Source: an uncultured Chitinophagaceae bacterium (GTDB taxonomy: Bacteria; Bacteroidota; Bacteroidia; Chitinophagales; Chitinophagaceae). Taken from it: 64,000 bases of DNA. Within the stretch, counting starts at the first letter, position 1, and each line of letters begins with the position of its first letter. This document shows positions 17,965-26,451 of the stretch, in pieces. Location: the NCBI GenBank assembly GCA_937873715.1, contig CALMYJ010000018.1, forward strand, positions 51,107-115,106. The letters are read 5' to 3'. Made by a program: the position numbers and the translations under genes. The notes below the pieces were generated by a model. The model was not told where the DNA came from. It was given only the letters and a program-made list of their open reading frames with translations, and searched no databases.

Positions 17965-18768
17965 TTATTTTCTTTCCAGCACAACTTCTTGTTTCGAAAA
18001 TGAAGCCGAAACATCAGCAGGATAATTTTTTACGTTGCTGCGGTAGTTTTTAAACATGCTCAGCCACCGTAATTTAAGCACACCCAGTATGCCTTCTTTT
18101 ACAATGCCCTTGTTCATTTTACTATCGCCAAATTTGCGGTCAATAAAAGTAATGGGCACTTCTGCAATAAGAAAATCTAATTTCCATACAGCAAATTTCA
18201 TTTCTATCTGGAACGCATAGCCCACAAAGCGAATGCCTGAAAAATTCATTGTTTCTAATACTTCTCTGCGGTAGCACACAAAGCCGGCGGTGGGGTCTTT
18301 TACCGGCATCCAGGTTATCAGCCGGGTATATAGCGATGCACCTTTTGAAAGTAATATCCTGTCCCAGGGCCAGTTTTCTACAGCGCCACCTTTTACATAT
18401 CTTGAACCTACAGCCATACCTGCACCCTGCTTGCACACACTGTATAATCTTTCAAGGTCTTTGGGGTTGTGAGAAAAATCGGCATCCATCTCAAAAATGA
18501 AGCGATAGCCTTTATTGAGTGCCCACCGGAAGCCATGAATATAGGCTGTACCCAGGCCGGCTTTACCACGGCGCTCTTCCAAAAATAAACGTTCGGCATT
18601 TTGCACTATCATGCCTTTTACAATGGCTGCTGTACCATCTGGCGAACCATCATCTATTACCAGTACATGATAATCCTGTTGTAGTTCAAAAACCGCATTG
18701 ATAATACTTTCAATGTTGTCTTTTTCATTGTATGTTGGTATAATAACGAGCTTTTCCAAATTTGGCAC
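17965..18768 (-). CDS. Polyprenol-phosphate mannosyltransferase-like GT2 (DPM1-like)
   Basis: 267 residues. The N-terminal GT2 fold shows VIIPTYNEKDNIESI, VIDDGSPDGTA and the metal-binding EMDADFSHNP. SRYVKGG and DPTAGFVCYRREVLE are typical of polyprenyl-phosphate mannosyl or glucosyl transferases. It lacks the C-terminal GtrA membrane domain seen in some relatives. It would load a sugar from GDP- or UDP-sugar onto a lipid carrier at the inner membrane for glycan assembly. The DEDDh exonuclease gene on the same strand ends 68 bases upstream of its start. Confidence 0.88.
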   Translation of the reverse strand: MPNLEKLVIIPTYNEKDNIESIINAVFELQQDYHVLVIDDGSPDGTAAIVKGMIVQNAERLFLEERRGKAGLGTAYIHGFRWALNKGYRFIFEMDADFSHNPKDLERLYSVCKQGAGMAVGSRYVKGGAVENWPWDRILLSKGASLYTRLITWMPVKDPTAGFVCYRREVLETMNFSGIRFVGYAFQIEMKFAVWKLDFLIAEVPITFIDRKFGDSKMNKGIVKEGILGVLKLRWLSMFKNYRSNVKNYPADVSASFSKQEVVLERK

Positions 18769-18836
18769 AACAGAGTTAGTTACGAATTTACAAAATACGC
18801 ATCAAAAGGGGGGAAGATATTTTTTCGGGAGGGTAA

Positions 18837-19610
18837 TTAGTTATTTTTTAACAGGGTGCGGTTGAGTATTTCTGTAAGTTTTTGCTTGGTATGCAGTGGA
18901 AAATCACCTTTCATCATCCAATCGTAATACTGTGGTTCTTTTTTTAATATATCTGCTACAACCTGGCCTTTGTATTTGCCAAAGTTGAAAATTTCCTGCC
19001 CTTTATCATCAAATAAAAACCTGCGGGCATAGTCTACAATTTTTTCTTCACCAATTGTTTTAAGGATAGAGTCTACCGTAGTGCCAAGCTGTGGGTAACG
19101 TTCCAGTTGTGCAAGCAATACGTCTATAGTGGCATTAATGTCGGCCTCGGCACCATGTGCTCCCTCCAGTTCTTTTTGGCAATAGTATTTATATGCTGCA
19201 GTTAATGTTCTTGGCTCCATGGTGTAAAATATATGTTGTACATCCACCATGCGCCGAGTGCTTAAGTCTACTGTTATGCCTGCACGCAAAAATTCTTCCA
19301 TCAGCAGGGGTATATCAAAGCGGTTACTGTTGTAGCCGGCTAAATCACAGTTTTCAATAAATTGTTTTAATTCATTGCTGGCCTGTTTAAAGGTAGGCGC
19401 ATCTTTTATCATATCATCTGTAATGCCGTGTATATCGCTGGAGCTTTTGGGAATAGGCATTTCAGGGTTGATAAGCTTGCGTTTTTTTTGCCTGCTGCCA
19501 TCAGGCATTATTTTCACAATGGCAATTTCTACAATACGGTCATTACTCAGGTTTACACCTGTAGTTTCCAAATCAATAAATGCTATGGGGCGGATGAGTT
19601 CTAAAGACAT
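18837..19610 (-). CDS. DEDDh 3'-5' exonuclease, DNA polymerase III epsilon-like
   Basis: 257 residues. Exonuclease motifs are ExoI FIDLETTG (Asp13, Glu15), ExoII YNSNRFDIPLLMEE and ExoIII GAEADINATIDV with His in GAHGAEAD, the DEDDh pattern. HGITDDMI is also typical. The C-terminal part (GKYKGQVVADILKKEPQYYDWM) is an extra domain found in Bacteroidota exonucleases of this kind, so it is not the bare proofreading subunit. Likely roles are DNA repair or RNA trimming; the exact substrate is not readable. Confidence 0.88.
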   Translation of the reverse strand: MSLELIRPIAFIDLETTGVNLSNDRIVEIAIVKIMPDGSRQKKRKLINPEMPIPKSSSDIHGITDDMIKDAPTFKQASNELKQFIENCDLAGYNSNRFDIPLLMEEFLRAGITVDLSTRRMVDVQHIFYTMEPRTLTAAYKYYCQKELEGAHGAEADINATIDVLLAQLERYPQLGTTVDSILKTIGEEKIVDYARRFLFDDKGQEIFNFGKYKGQVVADILKKEPQYYDWMMKGDFPLHTKQKLTEILNRTLLKNN

Positions 19611-19863
19611 TTGTAAAAATTGTATAAGGTTTAATCATTGGGATGCAGGGTAATCGACAACCAATTGTACCCTGAAGTTGCAGCAAGTTAGTGTTTTAAT
19701 AAATATTTTAGTTATTCATGTATTAAACTTTATGTCAACGGATAAAATATTGAATAAATGGAAATAAAGTTGATGGTTTGTTAATAGATTTAAAAGAGGG
19801 TTATAGTTTTGGTAAATAAGATTAGTTTGGTGAAGGCCTCTGCAAAGGCAATCAAATCATCCG

Positions 19864-19871
19864 TATCTTTG
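19864..19871 (+). promoter_or_regulatory. -7 promoter element for the small lipoprotein/ytxJ unit
   Basis: TATCTTTG matches TAnnTTTG exactly, 32 bases before the lipoprotein ATG at 19904. No good -33 TTTG is seen at 19-base spacing. Confidence 0.45.
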
Positions 19872-19903
19872 TTTTGTTCTTCGTAAAAACCAAAAAAAAG
19901 GGT

Positions 19904-20020
19904 ATGAAAAAAGTCGCTTTATTTTGCCTGGTAATCCTTGTATCCGTTTTTATTTTTGCTTCCTGCAGCCCAAGCCGCAGGGGTACCGGTTGCCCAATGA
20001 CTGATAATATTGTTCACTAA
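19904..20020 (+). CDS. 38-residue small lipoprotein
   Basis: ATG 19904 to TAA 20020. An N-terminal hydrophobic core (KKVALFCLVILVSVFIF) ends in the lipobox FASC, so signal peptidase II would cleave before Cys21 and leave a mature lipopeptide of only 18 residues. The mature part is short and polar (Ser, Arg, Gly) with a second cysteine in TGCP. It is preceded by a -7 promoter element and lies 22 bases before the ytxJ start. I recall similar tiny lipoproteins beside ytxJ in other Bacteroidota. Function is unknown. The lipobox and context make this a convincing gene despite its size. Confidence 0.75.
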   Translation: MKKVALFCLVILVSVFIFASCSPSRRGTGCPMTDNIVH

Positions 20021-20042
20021 GCTTCAGCATTTTTACACATCA

Positions 20043-20372
20043 ATGAACTGGATAGAACTTAACCAGGAGGATCAACTCGAGGCCCTTAAAGAATTATCAA
20101 AATCGAGATACCAGTTGATTTTTAAACATAGCAAGCGCTGTAGTATCAGCAGCATTGTAAAAAGCAGACTGGAACGTACCGAAGCGCCACCGCATATCGA
20201 TTTCTATTTTCTCGACCTCATTGCACACCGCAACATTTCCAATAAAATTGCCGAAGATTTTTCGGTGTACCACGAGTCGCCACAGGTATTACTTATTAAG
20301 GATGGCGAATGTATTTATGATGAAAGCCATACCGGCATTAATATGGACGATATCATCGCCACTGCTGCATAA
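20043..20372 (+). CDS. ytxJ: Bacillithiol-system redox-active protein YtxJ
   Basis: 109 residues from ATG 20043 (MNWIELNQEDQLEAL); an upstream in-frame start at 20010 overlaps the lipoprotein gene. The thioredoxin-like fold is recognisable from LIFKHSKRCSISSIVKSRLE, with a single redox cysteine (Cys33) in HSKRCSIS where thioredoxin has CxxC. Later segments IDFYFLDLIAHRNISNKIAE and ESPQVLLIKDGECIYDESH complete the family pattern. YtxJ-type proteins (BrxC) remove bacillithiol from proteins. Other bacillithiol genes are not in the window. Confidence 0.88.
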   Translation: MNWIELNQEDQLEALKELSKSRYQLIFKHSKRCSISSIVKSRLERTEAPPHIDFYFLDLIAHRNISNKIAEDFSVYHESPQVLLIKDGECIYDESHTGINMDDIIATAA

Positions 20373-20387
20373 CTTTTAACCGGGCTA

Positions 20388-21059
20388 TTATTTTACGGTA
20401 AAATGGGCCCTGCCAATAGTTTTATCTTTCTTAGTGTTTATCACCTCCACAACAATGTAGCCGGCTTTATTGGGATGTATGGTGAATATGCCACTATCTA
20501 CTTTTAAAATTTTACATCCGGGAGCACTTATTTCAATATCATCTGGTTTGCCTTTACGGGCCCAGACTTTTATAACATTATCCTGGTTGGCAAATAAAGT
20601 ATTAGGCTCCTGGGTTTTTATGCCAAAGTCATCGCTGGTTACAATAAAGGATACAGGCTGCCTGCGATAAGCATTAACCGGCCTGCCATTTTGATAAGCT
20701 GGCGTCCACTGCCCGGATAATTTGATAACACGTATTACTTCTTCCTCCATACCATAGCCAAATTTTGTTTCAGGGCTTATATAGCTGATGGCGCCTGTTT
20801 TATCTACAATAAAACGCACTATAATCCGGTATAATCCTGCAGGTGCATCATTATCCGAAGAGGTTGAGCTTTTTAATTTTTTTTGTAAAAAGTTTGACCA
20901 GGCCGCAGTGCCACCGGGATACGATGCCTCCACCTCCACTTTATTAAATACAATTTGCTTTGTGGCATCGGCACTATCCTGTACCGTTATGGTTTGTGCA
21001 TGTGTATGCAGTAAGCTTGCAAGCAGGCTGGCAAAGATTGTAACAAGTAATTTATTCAT
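20388..21059 (-). CDS. Exported TonB C-terminal domain fused to a GldM-like C-terminal module
   Basis: 223 residues with a signal peptide (LLVTIFASLLASLLHTHAQ). Residues about 40-135 resemble a TonB C-terminal domain (YPGGTAAWSNFLQKKL ... GLYRIIVRFIVDKTG ... VIKLSGQWTPAYQNGRPVNA). Residues about 150-223 (NTLFANQDNVIKVWARKGKPDDIEIS ... YIVVEVINTKKD) resemble the C-terminal domains of GldM, the periplasmic gliding/T9SS protein. There is no N-terminal membrane helix with a Pro-rich linker as in true TonB. It is probably a periplasmic protein of unknown function, not an energy transducer. It converges on ytxJ. Confidence 0.75.
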   Translation of the reverse strand: MNKLLVTIFASLLASLLHTHAQTITVQDSADATKQIVFNKVEVEASYPGGTAAWSNFLQKKLKSSTSSDNDAPAGLYRIIVRFIVDKTGAISYISPETKFGYGMEEEVIRVIKLSGQWTPAYQNGRPVNAYRRQPVSFIVTSDDFGIKTQEPNTLFANQDNVIKVWARKGKPDDIEISAPGCKILKVDSGIFTIHPNKAGYIVVEVINTKKDKTIGRAHFTVK

Positions 21060-21367
21060 TAACGTATTGTGCTATTAAAAACTATTCAGCCTGAGGTGTT
21101 TTATTTTTTCTGTCATTTCGAGGAACGAGGAATCTTCCAGGTTTTGAACATTTGTTCTTTGGGTCGGCAGTTTCCTCACTTCATTCGGAATGACAGCAAC
21201 CTTTCAATATTTTATGTAATAATGAGCACCGAAACAAGAAGGCGCTTTTATAATTATTCAACAAATCGTTGTAAGCTGTTCACTTCATTTAAAAATTGGT
21301 TGGATACTACTTTATAGTTGAATAGCGCAACACGTTATTTATTAAACAAAAGTATTTGCCGCAGGGG
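21060..21367. other. 308-base spacer between two minus-strand genes
   Basis: Contains the inverted-repeat element at 21110-21196, described separately. Beyond it I see a 31-codon open frame (21222-21317) with no supporting signal, and no RNA gene. Confidence 0.4.
21110..21196. repeat. Imperfect inverted-repeat element, REP/MITE-like
   Basis: The left arm starts CTGTCATTTCGAGGAACGAG at 21110 and the right arm ends ATTCGGAATGACAG at 21196; the arms pair imperfectly over about 24 bases with a spacer of about 40. Ends of the type TGTCATTtCGA ... TCGGAATGACA are known to me as dispersed palindromic elements in Bacteroidota genomes. Only this copy is in the window, and no transposase is present. 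Confidence 0.55.
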
Positions 21368-21934
21368 TTACTGGTTACCGGTGAGCACCACATCAAATTC
21401 GTTGGAGTAGCCCAACTCCCGTACATTTTTTACACTTTCCATTACAATGTCGTGCTGGTATTCTTTGTAAGCTTCCAGTTTGCCGGCAATGGAGGTGTCA
21501 TGGAGGGCAAGGATTTGTGCGGCCAGTATCCCGGCATTTTTTGCACCGTTTAAAGCCACGGTGGCTACAGGTACACCGTATGGCATTTGTAAAATAGATA
21601 AAATAGAATCCCAGCCTTCCAGCGAATTGGAAGATTTTACCGGCACACCTATTACCGGCAATATGGTATTGGCTGCCACCATACCCGGCAAATGAGCAGC
21701 GCCACCGGCACCGGCTATAATTACTTTAAGTCCACGTTTTTTAGCCGATGCGGCATACTCTCTCAGGCGCTCCGGAGTACGATGTGCAGATACTATTGTG
21801 AGCTCAGGTTCTACCTCAAACTGGCGCAAAATTTCGGCTGCGCCTTTCATAATATCGAGGTCGCTTTCGCTGCCCATAATGATGCCTACCAATGGGGCGT
21901 ATGGTTTTTCGTTAACAGGTAATGCTGCTGTCAT
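21368..21934 (-). CDS. purE: N5-carboxyaminoimidazole ribonucleotide mutase PurE
   Basis: 188 residues, slightly longer than the usual 160-170. Class I PurE motifs are clear: [28 protein letters not shown] with the catalytic His, [15 protein letters not shown] and [22 protein letters not shown]. It converts N5-CAIR to CAIR in purine synthesis, directly after PurK. The partner purK lies 5.7 kb away on the same strand, with an efflux operon between them. Confidence 0.95.
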   Translation of the reverse strand: MTAALPVNEKPYAPLVGIIMGSESDLDIMKGAAEILRQFEVEPELTIVSAHRTPERLREYAASAKKRGLKVIIAGAGGAAHLPGMVAANTILPVIGVPVKSSNSLEGWDSILSILQMPYGVPVATVALNGAKNAGILAAQILALHDTSIAGKLEAYKEYQHDIVMESVKNVRELGYSNEFDVVLTGNQ

Positions 21935-22043
21935 GCTAAATATGTTTTAGGATATAAATACGTTTTTTAACCGCCGTAAAAATAAGGGAAGTTTTGTGCG
22001 GATGAGCACAGCAGTTTTTAAGGGTTGGATATTTTATCATGAA

Positions 22044-23345
22044 TTAATCGGCAATCTCTCCGGCCAGCAGCAGCATTTCAGCTTCGGCAATTTTGCTTTG
22101 GTATTGTGCATTAATCAGCCTGTACTGAGCATCGGTATAATTAATTTGTCCCTGTCGCAGTTCAACCGAAGTAATGGATAGTTTTTTAAAACGTTCAAGA
22201 TTAATCATGTTGTTTTCTTTTACCAGTTCCAGGTTATTTTTTTCCATCTCGGCCAGCTTAAGGCCATTGTTGTAATTGAGGTATGCATTGGTAAAAGCGC
22301 TCAGCACCTGGTTTTTTACCTGGCTGCTGGCCAGTTCCTGGTTTTTGATGTTGAGGTCGGCGGCACGTAATTGTTGCTTTACCAGCCCGCCAATAAATAT
22401 GGGTATCACAATACCAACCGATGCAGATGGCCCATAAGTTTGATTCAAAAGGGTAAAGCCTGCAGCATTCCTGTTGCGTACAAAGTTATAGTTGCCATTA
22501 AGTGTTGCGGTGGGCAGGCGCTGTGCATTTAATTCTTTTTTGGTTTGCAGCATAATGGCAATATTGCTTTTTGCAATGAGTACATCAGGGTTTTGCTGTT
22601 CTAATTTTTGCTGCAGCAACAGGTAGTTTACCTGCCTGTTAAGCACAAAGCTATCCGCTGTTTCAAATACAGTGGCCGGATCCCGGGCCAGTAAATTATT
22701 AAGGGTTACTTTACCCAGGCTGATGGCATTTTCGGCAGTGGTTAAATTTGTTTGCTGCTCATTTAAATCCACTTTGGCCTGCAGCATATCCGTTTTAGGA
22801 CTGCTGCCAATATTAAATCTTGCTTCAGCAATTTTTAATCTTTCTTCATAAAGGGTAATTACTTCTTTAATGGCTTTTACCTGCTGTTGCAGCCGTACAA
22901 TATCATAGTAAGCAGTAGTAACATTATAAATAGTTTCGTTGGCTGTTTTGGTAAAAGTATACATGCCTGTTTTCTCAATTTCTTCCAGTCTTTTTTTGGT
23001 GGCAAACATGGCCATGCCGTCAAAAAAACGCCAGCTTGCGGCAAGCCCTGCATTAAGGTTATTTACCGAAGCACCGGAGGTTTTTATCTCCGTGCCATTT
23101 ACCAGGTTTTGCTCAATATTATTGGTGCCTAATAATTTGTTGGCCGTAATGGATACAGTTGGCATCAGGCCTGCATTGGCCCATTTATTATTAATCTGGC
23201 TTATCTCGGCAGTGTTTTTGGTGATGATGACATCAAAATTGTTTTTCATCGCCTCCTGTATAGCCTGTTGCAGTGTAAGGATGGGTGCCTGTGCGGCCAG
23301 CAGGCTGGGAAAGAACAGAACAATAAAAATTTTACAATGCTTCAT
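22044..23345 (-). CDS. TolC-family outer membrane efflux protein
   Basis: 433 residues with a signal peptide (IFIVLFFPSLLAAQ). Two long helical repeats of the TolC/OEP type are visible (LTLQQAIQEAMKNNFDV; AYYDIVRLQQQVKAIKEVI; LAEMEKNNLELVKENNMINLERF). It forms the trimeric outer-membrane duct of the RND pump encoded just upstream; its start overlaps the pump gene by 14 bases. It lacks a lipobox, unlike OprM-type proteins. Confidence 0.9.
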   Translation of the reverse strand: MKHCKIFIVLFFPSLLAAQAPILTLQQAIQEAMKNNFDVIITKNTAEISQINNKWANAGLMPTVSITANKLLGTNNIEQNLVNGTEIKTSGASVNNLNAGLAASWRFFDGMAMFATKKRLEEIEKTGMYTFTKTANETIYNVTTAYYDIVRLQQQVKAIKEVITLYEERLKIAEARFNIGSSPKTDMLQAKVDLNEQQTNLTTAENAISLGKVTLNNLLARDPATVFETADSFVLNRQVNYLLLQQKLEQQNPDVLIAKSNIAIMLQTKKELNAQRLPTATLNGNYNFVRNRNAAGFTLLNQTYGPSASVGIVIPIFIGGLVKQQLRAADLNIKNQELASSQVKNQVLSAFTNAYLNYNNGLKLAEMEKNNLELVKENNMINLERFKKLSITSVELRQGQINYTDAQYRLINAQYQSKIAEAEMLLLAGEIAD

Positions 23346-26300
23346 TCACTTTCTTTTTGGATGACAGGTAAGAGTACATGGCGGGTATTACATACAGGGT
23401 AAGTATCAGCGAAAATAAAATGCCGCCCACAATTACAATACCCAAGGGTATGCGGCTGGTAGAGGCATCACCCAATGAGAGTGCCAGCGGTAAAGCACCA
23501 AGACACATGGTAAGGCTCGTCATTAATATAGGCCGCAGCCTTGCCGTGGAGGCATCTATCACTGCTGGTATTTTCTTTTGTCCCTGCAATAGTTTTTGGT
23601 TGGCAAATTCCACAATTAAAATACCGTTTTTGGTTACCAGCCCTATCAGCATAATCATACCAATTTGCGAAAAAATATTTAAGGTTTGATTAAACAGCCA
23701 TAAGGATAGCAGGGCACCTGCCAGCGCAAGCGGTACCGTAATCATTATTACAAACGGGTCGATAAAACTTTCAAACTGTGCCGATAATACAAGGTAGATG
23801 AGTATCAGTGCCAGCACAAAGGCAAAAGCTGTATTGCTGCTGCTTTCAGCAAAATCACGGGAGGTGCCGGTAAGTGCGGTGCTAAAGCTGTCGTCGAGCA
23901 CTGTGGCAGCAATACCCTGCATGGCTTTAATACCATCGCCAACCGTTTTATCGGGGGCCAGCCCGGCGGATATGGTGGCCGATTTATACCGGTTAAAATG
24001 GTAAATCACCGGCGGCGTACTTTCTTCTTCAATTGTAACCAGGTTATCCAGCGAAATAGAAACACCATTGGCATTGCGTACAAAAATGTTTTTTAAATCT
24101 GCCGGATCGTCCCGGTCGTTTCGGGCCACCTGTCCTATTACCTGGTATTGCTTGCCCGACCGGGTGAAGTAACCTATGCGCCTGTTGCTCAAAGCCAGTT
24201 GCAATGCCTCGGATATCACCTGTATGTTTACCCCAAGGTTGCTGGCTTTAAGCCGGTCTATCATAATCCGCAGTTCTGGTTTATTAAATTTCAAATCCAC
24301 ATCCACCCCCTGGAATACGGGGTTTTTATTGGCTTCTTCTAAAAAAATTGGTAGTTGAGTTTTGATCTTTTCAAAGTCCACATTCTGTATTACAAATTGT
24401 ACAGGCAGGCCGCCGCGGCGGTTTACCGAAATGGTTTGTTCCTGTAGGGTAAAGGCACGGCCCTCATTAAGCCGGGGGAGGTTGCGGTTAATTACATCTA
24501 CAATTTCCTGTTGCGATCGCTGCCGTTCTTTTGGCTCCTGCAGCACGGTGCGTACAAAGCCCGTGTTTACAGAGCCTGAGCCCAAAAATCCCGGTGCAGT
24601 AACGCTAATCACTACCCTTTTTTCGGGAACCGAATCTAAAACTAATTGCACCAGCTTGTCGATATAAGCATCCATATAATCGAACGAAGTGCCCTCCGGC
24701 GCTGTTACGGAAAGCCTGAACTGGCTGCGGTCTTCCAGCGGTGCCAGTTCCGATTGAATGCTGGTGCCTATAAAATATATCAGGGCAAAACAGATAGCCG
24801 TAATTACAAAAGCCAGCCAGCGCAACCGCATAAAGGCGGTAAGGGATTTGCGGTAGCCGTTTTCCATCCCCCTGAAAAAAGGTTCAGTAAAAATGTAAAA
24901 ACGGGAATGTTTATTTTCCTTCCTCGTCATTTTTACGTTCAGTACCGGTGTAAGCGTTAAGGATACAAAGGCCGAAATGAGTACAGCACCTGCCACCACA
25001 ATGCCAAACTCACGGAAAAGCCTGCCCACAAATCCTTCTAAGAAGATGATGGGCAAAAACACCACCGCAATAGTGATGGATGTGGCAATCACGGCAAAGT
25101 AAATTTCTTTGGAGCCTTCTTTGGCAGCCTGCCACTTGTTCATGCCGGCTTCCATCTTTTTAAAAATATTTTCGGTTACCACTATGCCGTCATCTACCAC
25201 CAGGCCGGTGGCTAATACTATGCCCAGCAGGGTAAGTACATTAATGGTAAAACCGCAGAGGTACATGATAAAGAAGGCGCCTATCAGCGATACCGGTATA
25301 TCTATCAGCGGCCTGATAGCGATGAGCCAGTCCCTGAAAAAAAGATAGATGATAAGCACCACCAGGATAAAGGCGATGATAAGTGTTTCTTTTACCTCGG
25401 AGATGGATTTACGGATGAACTTGGTTTGGTCGAGGGCTATATCCAGTGTAATATCATCGGGTACCTGTTTTTTGATTTGCTCGTAGCGTTTGTAAAATTC
25501 ATCTGATATGGCCACATAGTTAGAGCCGGGCTGGGGCACCAGTGCCAGTGCAATCATGGGTACACTGCTTTCTTTTAAAATTGATTCTTCATTTTCCGGG
25601 CCCAGCACAGCTTCGCCAATATCTTTTATTTTAATATCGGCACCGTTTACATTTTTTACAATTACGTTGTTGAACTCATCTTCTGTATTCAGCTTTCCAA
25701 AAGTGCGTACCGAAAGTTCGGTGGCATTACCGGCAATTTTACCGCTGGGCAACTCTACGTTCTGGCTGTACAAAGCCTGCTGCACATCGCCGGGTGTAAG
25801 GCCATAAGCACTCAGTTTGGATGGGTCCATCCAGATACGCATGGCATAGCGTTTTTCGCCCCATATAACGATGGAGCTTACCCCGGGAATGGTTTGCAGT
25901 TTTTCCAGCAGGTTGTTATTGGCATATTCGGTTACTTCAAGCTGGTTCCGGGTGTTGCTTTGCACCGTCATGGAAAGGATGGGGTCGCTGCTGGCATCGG
26001 CTTTGGCCACAACCGGTGGTGCATCCAAATCATCGGGCAGGGAGCGTATGGCCTGCGATACTTTATCCCTTACATCGTTGGCCGCAGCTTCAAGATCGCT
26101 GCTGAGTTCAAACTCCACATTAATGCTGCTGGTACCCTGGCTGCTGCTGCTGGTAATATTTTTTACCCCGGCAATACCATTAATGGCTTTTTCGAGCGGC
26201 TCGGTAATTTGAGTTTCTACAATATCTGCATTGGCACCGGGATAGCTGGTGCGTACGTTTACATTGGGTGGGTCGATGGCCGGGTAATCTCTTACCCCAA

Positions 26301-26394
26301 GAAAAGTAAAACCAATTATGCCAAACAGCATAATGATGATGCTGGCAACAATGGCCGTAACGGGCCGGCGTAAACTCAGTTCGGATATGTTCAC
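23332..26394 (-). CDS. RND efflux permease, HAE1/AcrB type
   Basis: 1020 residues. The N-terminal helix starts SLRRPVTAIVASIIIMLFGIIGF, followed by a large periplasmic loop, a membrane block with the proton-relay motif GLVVDDGIVVTENI, a second periplasmic loop and a C-terminal membrane block (GLVTKNGILIVEFAN, TSLTMCLGALPLALS). This is the duplicated 12-helix RND plan. Length and motifs favour a drug or hydrophobic-compound exporter over heavy-metal (CusA-type) pumps; the substrate is not readable. It is the middle gene of an adaptor-pump-duct operon. Confidence 0.93.
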   Translation of the reverse strand: MNISELSLRRPVTAIVASIIIMLFGIIGFTFLGVRDYPAIDPPNVNVRTSYPGANADIVETQITEPLEKAINGIAGVKNITSSSSQGTSSINVEFELSSDLEAAANDVRDKVSQAIRSLPDDLDAPPVVAKADASSDPILSMTVQSNTRNQLEVTEYANNNLLEKLQTIPGVSSIVIWGEKRYAMRIWMDPSKLSAYGLTPGDVQQALYSQNVELPSGKIAGNATELSVRTFGKLNTEDEFNNVIVKNVNGADIKIKDIGEAVLGPENEESILKESSVPMIALALVPQPGSNYVAISDEFYKRYEQIKKQVPDDITLDIALDQTKFIRKSISEVKETLIIAFILVVLIIYLFFRDWLIAIRPLIDIPVSLIGAFFIMYLCGFTINVLTLLGIVLATGLVVDDGIVVTENIFKKMEAGMNKWQAAKEGSKEIYFAVIATSITIAVVFLPIIFLEGFVGRLFREFGIVVAGAVLISAFVSLTLTPVLNVKMTRKENKHSRFYIFTEPFFRGMENGYRKSLTAFMRLRWLAFVITAICFALIYFIGTSIQSELAPLEDRSQFRLSVTAPEGTSFDYMDAYIDKLVQLVLDSVPEKRVVISVTAPGFLGSGSVNTGFVRTVLQEPKERQRSQQEIVDVINRNLPRLNEGRAFTLQEQTISVNRRGGLPVQFVIQNVDFEKIKTQLPIFLEEANKNPVFQGVDVDLKFNKPELRIMIDRLKASNLGVNIQVISEALQLALSNRRIGYFTRSGKQYQVIGQVARNDRDDPADLKNIFVRNANGVSISLDNLVTIEEESTPPVIYHFNRYKSATISAGLAPDKTVGDGIKAMQGIAATVLDDSFSTALTGTSRDFAESSSNTAFAFVLALILIYLVLSAQFESFIDPFVIMITVPLALAGALLSLWLFNQTLNIFSQIGMIMLIGLVTKNGILIVEFANQKLLQGQKKIPAVIDASTARLRPILMTSLTMCLGALPLALSLGDASTSRIPLGIVIVGGILFSLILTLYVIPAMYSYLSSKKKVNEAL

Positions 26395-26451
26395 TTTACT
26401 TGCTTTTTATACGGTGTATTGCCGGTAGGGCAACATAAGGCTGCGGTTGGC

